Positions 8,073-15,607 of a stretch of 24,076 nt of DNA are shown piece after piece. The notes under the pieces were generated by a model. It did not search any database, was not told where the DNA came from, and saw only the letters and a program-made list of their open reading frames with translations. Every line of letters begins with the position of its first letter. Position 1 is the first letter of the stretch. This DNA is from an uncultured Clostridium sp. (GTDB lineage: Bacteria; Bacillota; Clostridia; TANB77; CAG-508), in contig USQZ01000026.1 of assembly GCA_900556975.1 (NCBI GenBank), forward strand, positions 1-24,076, written 5' to 3'. The position numbers and the translations under genes are program-made.

Positions 8073-8525
8073 CTAATTTTTCTCAGTAAAAACAACTTGT
8101 TTTACTTGTCCTGTTTTTTTGTGATATTCAACATCTTTGGTTTCAAAAAGTAAATCACTAAATGCGTATTCAACTTTTTCAACTCCTATTTTATCATTTA
8201 AAATTAAATTTTCCATAGGAATTTTAACCATTTGCTTTCCATCACTTGATTTTGTTTCAATATATAATTTTATTGAATTTGTATCATTTTCATTAAATGT
8301 CTTATCTTCATTTTGTGATATATTATTTTTTTTGTTCTGCTCTATAGCTTTATTCATTAAAGAAACTATTGTATTAATTTGAATATTGCTGTTTTGATAT
8401 GCTAAATATTCTTTATTTATTTGATTGACTTCTGTTTTCATCTTAGAATATTCTGCAAATTTAACAAAAACAATTGATGTTATTGTTATAACAGATATAA
8501 TTACTAATATCAATATTTTTCTCAT
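8073..8525 (-). CDS. small single-span protein within the pilus operon
   Basis: A 150-residue protein with a classical signal-anchor start: MRKILILVIISVITITSIVFVK (basic residues, then a hydrophobic span of about 4-21). The rest is predicted to be a helical, Lys/Asn/Glu-rich outer domain with a likely short coiled coil (about 28-70, KMKTEVNQINKEYLAYQNSN and on), then a beta-rich end (KDVEYHKKTGQVKQVVFTEKN). Unlike its MEN neighbours it has positive residues before the span, so it would follow the ordinary Sec/YidC route. AAGGGA lies upstream of ATG 8525. The flanking gaps (58 and 68 bases) are the largest in the distal half of the operon. No family recognised; perhaps a minor subunit or an assembly factor. 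Confidence 0.78.
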   Translation of the reverse strand: MRKILILVIISVITITSIVFVKFAEYSKMKTEVNQINKEYLAYQNSNIQINTIVSLMNKAIEQNKKNNISQNEDKTFNENDTNSIKLYIETKSSDGKQMVKIPMENLILNDKIGVEKVEYAFSDLLFETKDVEYHKKTGQVKQVVFTEKN

Positions 8526-8583
8526 TTATTCCCTTTCATTATATTATATATATTTTTTTTTTGCAATATTTTTTTTATTCCAA

Positions 8584-9186
8584 TTACTTCCTTTTATATT
8601 TAGCTTCATTCGACAAAATTGTTGTTATTGCATTTGATAAATTTACATTATTGTCTGATGGATAAAAATTCATATTGTTTATTCTGTTTTCAGCATTATA
8701 GCTTACTATTTCTATTTTATAATCTATTGTGTTTTTAGCATTTGGATAATCTTTTGACATATAATATCCGTTTTCTATAAGTAAATAATATGCTTCTTGA
8801 TTATAATTTTGTAAGTCGTTTAATTGTGGTGCTCTGTCTCCGTTTAATTTCAAATTAACATGTACTATTCTTTGGTCATTTGGATCTTCTGGATTTAATG
8901 GATTCATAACCATTTTATTATTGTAGTTCCATGCAAAGTTTGCAACAGAAACTAAATCATGAATTTTTGCATAATTCTGATTTGTTAATTCATCATCTTT
9001 TACAACAGCTCCTATGAACCTTGTAAAATTTGCATTAAATGTTGCTACTTCAGAACTTACTTCTTTAGATTGATATGCTTCTGTAACTTTTGATGCAGAA
9101 GAAAACATTCTGACAGCAATAAACAATATTAACATAGCTACTAGAATTCCTGCACCTATTAATAGTGCTTTTGAAGCATTCTCCAT
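8584..9186 (-). CDS. MEN-type pilin-like protein, copy 2
   Basis: A 200-residue protein starting MENASKALLIGAGILVAMLI. Its first ten residues are identical to copy 3. The hydrophobic helix (about 7-28) is followed by a polar helix and the shared motif F50-N51 (FNANFTRFIGA), then DLVSVANFAWNYNN (78-90), which parallels DLISVLGLAYANN of copy 1. The C-terminal half reads YKIEIVSYNAENRINNMNFY and is probably a beta-rich head. There are no Cys residues. The ribosome site AAAGGA lies just ahead of ATG 9186, 17 bases after the previous stop. It looks like a product of tandem duplication with copies 1 and 3 followed by divergence. Pilin-like function is inferred. Confidence 0.84.
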   Translation of the reverse strand: MENASKALLIGAGILVAMLILFIAVRMFSSASKVTEAYQSKEVSSEVATFNANFTRFIGAVVKDDELTNQNYAKIHDLVSVANFAWNYNNKMVMNPLNPEDPNDQRIVHVNLKLNGDRAPQLNDLQNYNQEAYYLLIENGYYMSKDYPNAKNTIDYKIEIVSYNAENRINNMNFYPSDNNVNLSNAITTILSNEAKYKRK

Positions 9187-9203
9187 ATTATTTCCTTTCT
9201 ATC

Positions 9204-9893
9204 TTACTCTACTGAATCTACTGGTACAAAAGTCATACAATAAATTCTACCTACATCGTTATAATCAACACCTGTACATTTAAACACATTTTTCTTAAAT
9301 TCGCTAAATCCTTTTGAATCTGTTGTGGTTACTGTTGTGGTGATACCTGATTTTTTGGTTTTTACTTGGGTTGTGTTTCCATCAATAACAATTTCTTTTA
9401 TTGTTTTTACAACATTCATATTATCTGCTGATAGTGAATACCATGTATTTGCTTTGAAAATTTCTCCTCTAGAGTCATCAACATCTCTTTTGATTAATGT
9501 GCTTATGCCATTTTGTACCTTATATGTTTCGGTGGTTACTGTTTTATATATATTGTTTTTTAGTTTAAACTTTATGTTTATTGAACTTCCTATTTCTGGA
9601 TCATAGAATCCATCTATCTCTCCTCTATGAAACATTTGCTTTTCTAAGTTAGCTGATTTATTATTTGCATAAGCCAATCCTAGAACAGATATCAAATCTG
9701 TTCCATACATTGAGCTTTTTTCAAAAGCATTAAATTTCTTATTAAAATCAGTAGTTTGCTGTATTAATTCTTGTTGGCTTTTTGTTTCCTCTATAGAACT
9801 TATTCTATTAAAAACAAAAATGAATAAACTTATTAGTAATAATCCAATTAATAGTTCCCCAGCAAGTTTTAATGCTTCAGCTGCATTTTCCAT
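9204..9893 (-). CDS. MEN-type pilin-like protein, copy 1
   Basis: A 229-residue protein starting MENAAEALKLAGELLIGLLL, with a hydrophobic helix from about residue 8 to 28. The shared block is TDFNKKFNAFEKSSMYGTDL (48-67), with F50-N51 aligned to the other copies and a following DLISVLGLAYANN. The head domain includes a Thr/Val-rich strand region (TTTVTTTDSKGF) and two cysteines near the end (FKCTGVDY and IYCMTF) that could form a disulphide. The gene directly follows the platform protein (14-base gap) and has AAGGAG ahead of ATG 9893, so it is the first subunit gene after the core machinery. Pilin-like identity is inferred from architecture and paralogy. Confidence 0.84.
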   Translation of the reverse strand: MENAAEALKLAGELLIGLLLISLFIFVFNRISSIEETKSQQELIQQTTDFNKKFNAFEKSSMYGTDLISVLGLAYANNKSANLEKQMFHRGEIDGFYDPEIGSSINIKFKLKNNIYKTVTTETYKVQNGISTLIKRDVDDSRGEIFKANTWYSLSADNMNVVKTIKEIVIDGNTTQVKTKKSGITTTVTTTDSKGFSEFKKNVFKCTGVDYNDVGRIYCMTFVPVDSVE

Positions 9894-9907
9894 TCTTTAC
9901 TCCTTTT

Positions 9908-11983
9908 CTACATTTGTGAACTCATGTTTTTGAATGCTTCTGTCATACTTAACAAACCAATTACACACAATGGTGCAATTAAGTATCCAACAAACATTGA
10001 TACCATTGGAGCAAAACCAACAACTTTTCCTATTAGTGATTTTCTTGATATCAATCTTTCATTTGAGTCTTTACGTTTTTCTTGATAATATGCTCTTTCT
10101 GTATCTAGCTCATCAAATGCTTGTCTAATTGGTATTTTTTCAACTGCTGATTGTAAACTTTCTACAATACGTATTAATTGTGGGAATGCTACATCATTTT
10201 TCAATTCCTCTAAAGCTTCCCATGGACCACTCTCAAAATTGTTTACACATTTTGAAATTGGTTCTCTAAATATATTAGAATATCTTTCTAGCCATTCCAA
10301 TATCATTTCAACATTTACCCTCTCAATTTTCATAAGCATAAGGATAATTGTTTGGAACTGCATAACTTCATTTTCCATTTCCATTTGTCTCATGATTTTT
10401 TGGAACATTAACATCCAAATTGGTCCATAATATGCTATTGTTGCAATTCCAAATGAAATTAAAAATTCAAACCATTTCATATATTCATTTTGTAATGTTA
10501 CTAAGTCTTCATGTACCCACTCTGCTGCTTCTTTTAATTCGTCATCTGTAGCTGATTTATAATAATCTTCTTTTGCTAAATCTTTTTGAATCATTTCAAC
10601 AGTTACGCCTTTGTCAGATCTATATTTGTCCATATATTTGTTATGAACTTCAAGTTCTGCCATAGCCGATTTTTCTTGATCTGAATTCATATTACCTAAT
10701 AAGTCGTAATCTGCTTTTGGTTCTTCATATATATACTCAATTGTAATGTTATGAAGTTCCCAAAACATAAACATTGATATGATAAATGCAACAATTGCAA
10801 ACATACATCTATCTATATATAGCCATTCAATTTTCAGTTTTGTAGCTGATTCTTTCATTAGCTTGATTTTTAGTCTGTATTCTTTTGTTCCTTCTTTTGG
10901 AACAATTTTATCAATAAATTTCTTTATGTATTTTTTCTTATATAATTTTTGTTCCCATGGATTCTGCATGTCTCTTCCTGTATCAACACTACCATTATCT
11001 TTTAATTTTCTAACTAACATATAACATATGAATGTTACAACAATTAAAAGCATTTGAACAATAAATCCTGTTTTTCCATCATAAAATGATTTTGTAAAAG
11101 CAAACATTCCAACTGCCCATTTTTTTATAGGTTCCAAAAATAGTATTGGCAAAGCTGCAATTAATGCAAGTGATTGAAACACGTAGTCTAATTTTTCTCT
11201 TTTTAAAATCTCTATTTGCATTTCTTGAGTTATATTATTTAAGTTTTTCAAATATAATGATGCACCATCAGAGTCTTGTCTATCGCCAAATTCTTTTGTC
11301 AAATATGAAATTCCAGCAAACTCTTTTAAGAAACTATTTGGCGCTATATCATAATATTTCTCTAATTCCATTTCTGGATCATCAGAAATTAATATTTCAT
11401 AAATTTTTTGTGCTTGTCTTGAAACGTCAAGCTCATCATTTTGAGCTACTTCATAAACTGCTTCTTCAACTAGATTGAATTCATGGTATGCGTGTCTCAT
11501 TTCTGAGAACATATCAATTTGCTCTTTCAAAAGTTTATTATCTACTTTATCAACCATTCCACTTAGCAATGTTTCTGTAAAGAATAATTCAAATAGTAAT
11601 AATGTTGCTAATAATACTACGTTATTTTTTGCAACTACTATAATAACAATTGTTAATGGAATAACAACAAGTATTGCTCTTGTCATCATTTGAGCAGTTT
11701 GCATTCTTGTTAAATATTCATCTTCTAGGTTTATAATTTCTAGTCTTCTTCTTATCTTTAAAATATATCTTCTTAAGAATGGTATTCTAACCAGTATAAG
11801 ATATATTTTTTGATACATTATCTCTTTTGAGAATGACTTTGTTTTTGTACCATCAACTAGTGATGCAACAAACTTCGTATTCTTTTTATTAGTGAACTTA
11901 TTTATTATTAAAAATGCTACTATTAAACCTCCAAATAGCGCTAGTGCTCCAATTATAAACTTTCCAAGCATTTCATTGGACAT
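9908..11983 (-). CDS. TadB/TadC-type fused inner-membrane platform protein (tandem GspF domains)
   Basis: A 691-residue multi-spanning protein. In Tad systems TadB and TadC form the membrane platform that the ATPase acts on; here both seem to be in one chain. The N-half has a first span (about 9-28), a paired span (about 98-135), a cytosolic helical domain with QIDMFSEMRHAYHEFNLVEE and later ITQEMQIEILKREKLDY, then two spans. The C-half repeats the plan: spans near 390-410 and 505-525, the T2SF-like block VMQFQTIILMLMKIERVNVE and MILEWLERYS, then RQAFDELDTERAYYQEKR, and two last spans (VVGFAPMVSMFVGYLIAPL). ATG 11983 is preferred over an upstream GTG because that codon overlaps the AGGAGG ribosome site. 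It lies 32 bases after the ATPase gene. The fusion reading rests on the internal repeat of the domain plan. Confidence 0.85.
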   Translation of the reverse strand: MSNEMLGKFIIGALALFGGLIVAFLIINKFTNKKNTKFVASLVDGTKTKSFSKEIMYQKIYLILVRIPFLRRYILKIRRRLEIINLEDEYLTRMQTAQMMTRAILVVIPLTIVIIVVAKNNVVLLATLLLFELFFTETLLSGMVDKVDNKLLKEQIDMFSEMRHAYHEFNLVEEAVYEVAQNDELDVSRQAQKIYEILISDDPEMELEKYYDIAPNSFLKEFAGISYLTKEFGDRQDSDGASLYLKNLNNITQEMQIEILKREKLDYVFQSLALIAALPILFLEPIKKWAVGMFAFTKSFYDGKTGFIVQMLLIVVTFICYMLVRKLKDNGSVDTGRDMQNPWEQKLYKKKYIKKFIDKIVPKEGTKEYRLKIKLMKESATKLKIEWLYIDRCMFAIVAFIISMFMFWELHNITIEYIYEEPKADYDLLGNMNSDQEKSAMAELEVHNKYMDKYRSDKGVTVEMIQKDLAKEDYYKSATDDELKEAAEWVHEDLVTLQNEYMKWFEFLISFGIATIAYYGPIWMLMFQKIMRQMEMENEVMQFQTIILMLMKIERVNVEMILEWLERYSNIFREPISKCVNNFESGPWEALEELKNDVAFPQLIRIVESLQSAVEKIPIRQAFDELDTERAYYQEKRKDSNERLISRKSLIGKVVGFAPMVSMFVGYLIAPLCVIGLLSMTEAFKNMSSQM

Positions 11984-12015
11984 TGTTAGTTGCACCTCCT
12001 GTTATACTTTTTATT

Positions 12016-12831
12016 CTATAAATCTGTTGCTGGTTGGATATTATGTGATGGGCTAGCTTGTCTTGCTCTTGCTGCACCTTCAGTTGCTGTTGCTCCAATT
12101 GTTTGTGGTTTTATACCCCAATTCCTTTCTAGGAATTTATCAAATGCTATTTGATCATTATCGTCCATATTTTCTCTCATTCCTCTTATGTTTTCGTCAG
12201 AAATTGGATTTACCAAAACGTATGAATCATCAACGAATTCTAGAACATTTCTATATTTGTATATCTCTTTGTTTGTTGTTTTTGAGAAAAACATTGTTGC
12301 ATTATCAAAGAATTTGTCAACTTTTCCTTCCATTGTTTTTTCTCTTCTATGGTCATATGTATATTCATTTTTCTCTTCTATTGGAATACATTCTGTTATT
12401 CTTTCTATGTAACGTCTACCTCTAAAGTCTTTAACCAAGTGAATATCAAAGTTCAAAACTTGAACAACCTGATCTTCGGCAACTTTTTCATCTGTGAATG
12501 TTCCAGCTCTTAACATTGAGTTTCTTAGGGCTGTTATTAAGTTTGGAAATGTTTTAGCGTGGTGAGTAAATAATGTAAATTTAGAAGCAACCTGTGCTGA
12601 CTGAATCATCCAAGATGCTACGGGGTCAGTTGCAACCTCACCGATGATATTAACGGAACCATCAGTCTTTTTCTGAACGTCCAAACATTCCTGACCTGCG
12701 ATTGTTTCTGTTTCACGCATTGAAAGGATATTTCTTGTTGGATATATCTTTCTTAAGTGCAACTCGAACGCAGTTTCAGTGATACGAAGGTTCATAGTTT
12801 CGTATATATTTTCTATCATTGCCATCAACAT
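12016..12831 (-). CDS. CpaF/TadA-family secretion ATPase, C-terminal part after a frameshift
   Basis: A 271-codon frame holding the catalytic C-domain of the pilus/secretion ATPase. It begins MLMAMIENIYET immediately after the P-loop, so this fragment alone lacks Walker A and cannot bind ATP normally. Visible motifs: an Asp-box-like stretch ELHLRKIYPTRNILSMRETE, a Walker B region NIIGEVATDP (about 60-69, in place of the usual VGEVRG), and a His box LFTHHAKTFPNLITALR (about 91-107), matching the STIHANS region of CpaF. The Ala/Gln/Pro-rich tail looks disordered. It overlaps the upstream fragment by 56 bases in another frame. Removing one G of the pair at 12844-12845 joins both into a single 655-residue protein containing GEQGCGKTT. 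The fragment's own ATG is unlikely to be a real start. Confidence 0.85.
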   Translation of the reverse strand: MLMAMIENIYETMNLRITETAFELHLRKIYPTRNILSMRETETIAGQECLDVQKKTDGSVNIIGEVATDPVASWMIQSAQVASKFTLFTHHAKTFPNLITALRNSMLRAGTFTDEKVAEDQVVQVLNFDIHLVKDFRGRRYIERITECIPIEEKNEYTYDHRREKTMEGKVDKFFDNATMFFSKTTNKEIYKYRNVLEFVDDSYVLVNPISDENIRGMRENMDDNDQIAFDKFLERNWGIKPQTIGATATEGAARARQASPSHNIQPATDL

Positions 12832-13984
12832 TGTTGTTTTTCCGGCAACCTTGCTCTCCTGTTAGAGCTATGATTCTTGCTCCTTTTACAAGGAATTTTA
12901 ATAATTCTATTGTTTCTTCTTTTCCATCAAATTTTACAATTTGTTCTAGTGTAGCTCTCTTAACATCGAACTTTCTTACGAAGAAAGCCCATGTCTCAGA
13001 CATACTTGGTCTAACAACAACGACACGAGAACCGTCTTTCATTTCATTGATTTTATAACCGTTTGTATCAGATAACTGACCTGGGTTATTATATTTATAT
13101 ATGTTTTGACATACTCTCTTTAATTCTGCTTCTGTTCCAAATGATAAGAATGCAAGTCTTATTGATTTACCTTGGAACATAATCCAGATACTATCGCAAG
13201 CACGTGGTACTTTTGCATCTGTAATTTGTGTTAAATAATCTGCATCTGTTTGTGCAACTTGGCTTAAGAAACTTTCTGGTAAACCAGATACACCACCAGA
13301 TACACCATCTATGTTCATATCTCTAACTTCATCAATACTACTATATCCTTTGTATTTTTGATATATTCTTTGAACAACTATTTCAAGTTTATCATTGAAT
13401 GATAATTTGAAGTTTTCTTTTTCATATATTTCACTAATTTCGTCTTCTGTTATAACATAACAAGGTTTTGATTCACCTTGAATATATTTTAAAACAGCTA
13501 GATTATATTTCTTTATCATTTCACCTAAAGCTTCATATCCAAAGCTTTTTTGATATTCGTGAATTATAACATCGAATTTATCTTGGCCTGTTAGTAATGA
13601 TGGTATGTCAAAAGGAATTGCTTTTGAGATATTAGTTTCTGTAACACCATACTCTTTTGATAAAAGGTCATATATAAGTTCTTTGATGTATTTTTTATCA
13701 TTTACATCGCCATATGTACACCCTTTTAAAGCCTTTTTTAATTCATATTTTTTATTTTTTCTTCTTTTTAATTCCTCTTCTGATAAACCAATATCATAAA
13801 GGTTTACTTTTGTAATTTCGTCAAGTCTTCTTTTTATAAAAGCAATCATTTTGTCTAATGTATATGTTTGATCATCTTGTTCTATAATATTTTCTGTTTC
13901 TGCTTTTTGATTTTGTTTTATTTTATATGCAATATAAAATAAAACTGCGAATATGACTAATATAATAAGTATTGCGTTAACCAT
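12776..13984 (-). CDS. CpaF/TadA-family secretion ATPase, N-terminal part before a frameshift
   Basis: A 402-codon frame with the N-domain of the ATPase that powers Tad-type pilus assembly. An N-terminal membrane span (about 4-20, AILIILVIFAVLFYIAYKI) is unusual for this normally cytosolic family. The soluble N-domain follows, with blocks such as EYGVTETNISKAIPFDIPSL (about 110-130), RDMNIDGVSGGVSGLPESFL, and near the end GSRVVVVRPSMSETWAFFVR, comparable to the beta-rich region before the P-loop. The P-loop starts normally (GEQGC, 376-380), but the frame then shifts. The last 22 residues (RKNNNVDG...) are out of register with the family, and the true continuation GKTTMLMAM is in the next frame. 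AGGAG lies 11 bases before ATG 13984. The gene sits between the MinD-like pair and the platform gene. Broken or mis-sequenced; see the finding. Confidence 0.85.
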   Translation of the reverse strand: MVNAILIILVIFAVLFYIAYKIKQNQKAETENIIEQDDQTYTLDKMIAFIKRRLDEITKVNLYDIGLSEEELKRRKNKKYELKKALKGCTYGDVNDKKYIKELIYDLLSKEYGVTETNISKAIPFDIPSLLTGQDKFDVIIHEYQKSFGYEALGEMIKKYNLAVLKYIQGESKPCYVITEDEISEIYEKENFKLSFNDKLEIVVQRIYQKYKGYSSIDEVRDMNIDGVSGGVSGLPESFLSQVAQTDADYLTQITDAKVPRACDSIWIMFQGKSIRLAFLSFGTEAELKRVCQNIYKYNNPGQLSDTNGYKINEMKDGSRVVVVRPSMSETWAFFVRKFDVKRATLEQIVKFDGKEETIELLKFLVKGARIIALTGEQGCRKNNNVDGNDRKYIRNYEPSYH

Positions 13985-14031
13985 TTCTAAAGAAACTCCT
14001 TTCTCATTTGCTATTCTTAGGTTCTAGCTTT

Positions 14032-14880
14032 TTATCCCATCATTAGTACTTCTTGTGCTTTAAATACAAGTCGATCTGCTGCATTTGCTACTTCATCTAT
14101 AAATACTGCATTTCTATCATTACTACTTATTAAACTCTTTCTGAATTTTAAGAAGTAGTTTCCTATTTGTCCTTCATTTGCATTTTCAAAAAATAAAGTA
14201 TTGTATGATACTGCAGGTATTTCTTTCTTTTCCCCTACATCTCTTGCAATATTCTTTTTTGTATATTTTGAATATCTATCATATCTCCCAATTAGTGGAA
14301 GAACTTTTCCTGATTTGAAAAGTGGATTTTCCATTTTCAATCTTACGTATTCATCTATATCTCTTTGTCTTTGTGTTAAATTATATACTATAACTTGTGA
14401 AAGATTTAATATATCATTTGTTGTTTGATCATCAAATCCTTTCGCAACGTCAACAAAAACATAATCATATTGTTGACCTGCAATTTTAACTAAGTCTTTA
14501 TATGTTTGCTTTACACGTTGCTTATCCATTTCATCTTCAGGAGTATAACTTAATATTGCTTCAAGTCTTCCTTTATATATAACTTTTGAATAATCTGTTA
14601 TAACTTCTCCAGATGTTTTTCCACTGGCTAGCAACTTTGACAATCCTTCTATTCCAGATCCTATATCAAGTTTTCCTTTGTTCAATAATTTTATTGTTTT
14701 TCTCGTTGAACTATCTTGTTCTGGAAAGAATGCATTTTTTATTGTTGGATCATTAAAGTTTGTATCAATTATTAGTATTCTTGTGTTGTTTTCAACAGCC
14801 ATATGACATGCTATTGCTAACATTGATAATGTTTGTGCAGTCTCCCTTTTTGTACTGCTCCAAAAAGTTACAATTGGCAT
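14032..14880 (-). CDS. MinD/ParA-fold protein, CpaE/TadZ-like, degenerate P-loop (second of two)
   Basis: A 282-residue cytosolic protein with the fold pattern of the MinD/ParA/CpaE group, whose Tad members (CpaE, TadZ) localise the machine. The first strand leads into a P-loop position reading WSSTKRETAQT (7-17), lacking the glycines and lysine of KGGVGKT. The second strand and Walker A' region are well kept (RILIIDTNFNDPT, 34-46), as is the Walker B strand YDYVFVDVAKG (138-148). Nucleotide binding is therefore doubtful. The C-terminal half (YNLTQRQRDIDEYVRLK, and YFLKFRKSLISS later) would carry partner-binding surfaces. AAAGGAG lies 9 bases before ATG 14880, only 4 bases after the gene upstream, so translation is probably coupled. 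Assignment rests on fold pattern and position. Confidence 0.82.
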   Translation of the reverse strand: MPIVTFWSSTKRETAQTLSMLAIACHMAVENNTRILIIDTNFNDPTIKNAFFPEQDSSTRKTIKLLNKGKLDIGSGIEGLSKLLASGKTSGEVITDYSKVIYKGRLEAILSYTPEDEMDKQRVKQTYKDLVKIAGQQYDYVFVDVAKGFDDQTTNDILNLSQVIVYNLTQRQRDIDEYVRLKMENPLFKSGKVLPLIGRYDRYSKYTKKNIARDVGEKKEIPAVSYNTLFFENANEGQIGNYFLKFRKSLISSNDRNAVFIDEVANAADRLVFKAQEVLMMG

Positions 14881-14884
14881 TTTT

Positions 14885-15589
14885 TTAAGCTCCTTTTTCT
14901 ATTTTTCTTACTGCTCTTCTTATTTCTCCACCGCCGATTCCTTCTTCTTCTAGAATTCCTTCTGTTAAGAAGATTAATCCATCTTTATACTGTGCACTTA
15001 AATTTCTGAAATTTATTTTTGAAGTTCTTTGGTTTTCAATAATTACACTTTGGTCACCTCTATCAAATGGAAGATATATTTTTTCTTTTTCCCATTCAAT
15101 ATCACATGACATTGCAAGAAATTCTAGATATTCATCTTCTTCTTGTAACATATCTCTTGAAAATAATATTTTTGTTAATGTAATTTTTTGTTGTAATCCT
15201 GATAATGCTTCTATTCCTCTTTTTAACGAATACACATCAAAAGACGTTACAAAATAATTTTTTAGTGCCTCTTGAGCTCCAAAATTGCAATATCCTTCAT
15301 ATGTATCAACATCAAGTAGGCAATAATCATATGGAAATTCGTCTATTGTACTGTATCCTAGGTAGGCTCTAACTTCATCCATATCAGAAAAACCTACCGC
15401 TACATCTATCTCTTCAAATTCTGTTACATATGTTGTTGTTGGATGAATTACAGGAACTACATATTTTGCTTTTTGCATAATCGTTGAATCAATTATTAAA
15501 ACTTTCTTCCCTAATACTGTCATTATTTTAGCAACATACAACAAGAAATCTGTCTTATCATATGCACCTATAAATGCAATTTTTTTCAT
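14885..15589 (-). CDS. MinD/ParA-fold protein, CpaE-like, degenerate P-loop (first of two)
   Basis: A 234-residue cytosolic protein starting MKKIAFIGAYDKTDFLLYVA. The pattern strand, loop, helix, strand (KKVLIIDST, 28-36) and a Walker-B-like strand YDYCLLDVD (87-95) is that of MinD/CpaE proteins. The loop GAYDKTDF (8-15) has lost the GxxxxGK[T/S] motif, leaving one lysine. The C-terminus is acidic then Gly-rich (EEEGIGGGEIRRAVRK). ATG 15589 is chosen because GGAGG lies 5 bases upstream; the frame can be extended to a TTG at 15601, but that overlaps the ribosome site. It follows the CpaB-like gene by 18 bases. Two adjacent MinD-fold genes suggest a heterodimer or scaffold; that is inference. 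Confidence 0.8.
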   Translation of the reverse strand: MKKIAFIGAYDKTDFLLYVAKIMTVLGKKVLIIDSTIMQKAKYVVPVIHPTTTYVTEFEEIDVAVGFSDMDEVRAYLGYSTIDEFPYDYCLLDVDTYEGYCNFGAQEALKNYFVTSFDVYSLKRGIEALSGLQQKITLTKILFSRDMLQEEDEYLEFLAMSCDIEWEKEKIYLPFDRGDQSVIIENQRTSKINFRNLSAQYKDGLIFLTEGILEEEGIGGGEIRRAVRKIEKGA

Positions 15590-15607
15590 TCGTTCCTCCA
15601 AATTTTA

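Noticed and set aside
12776..12831. Two genuine overlapping ATPase genes rather than one broken gene
   Set aside because: The split falls inside the P-loop and the second frame has no ribosome site of its own; a one-base correction restores a normal family protein.
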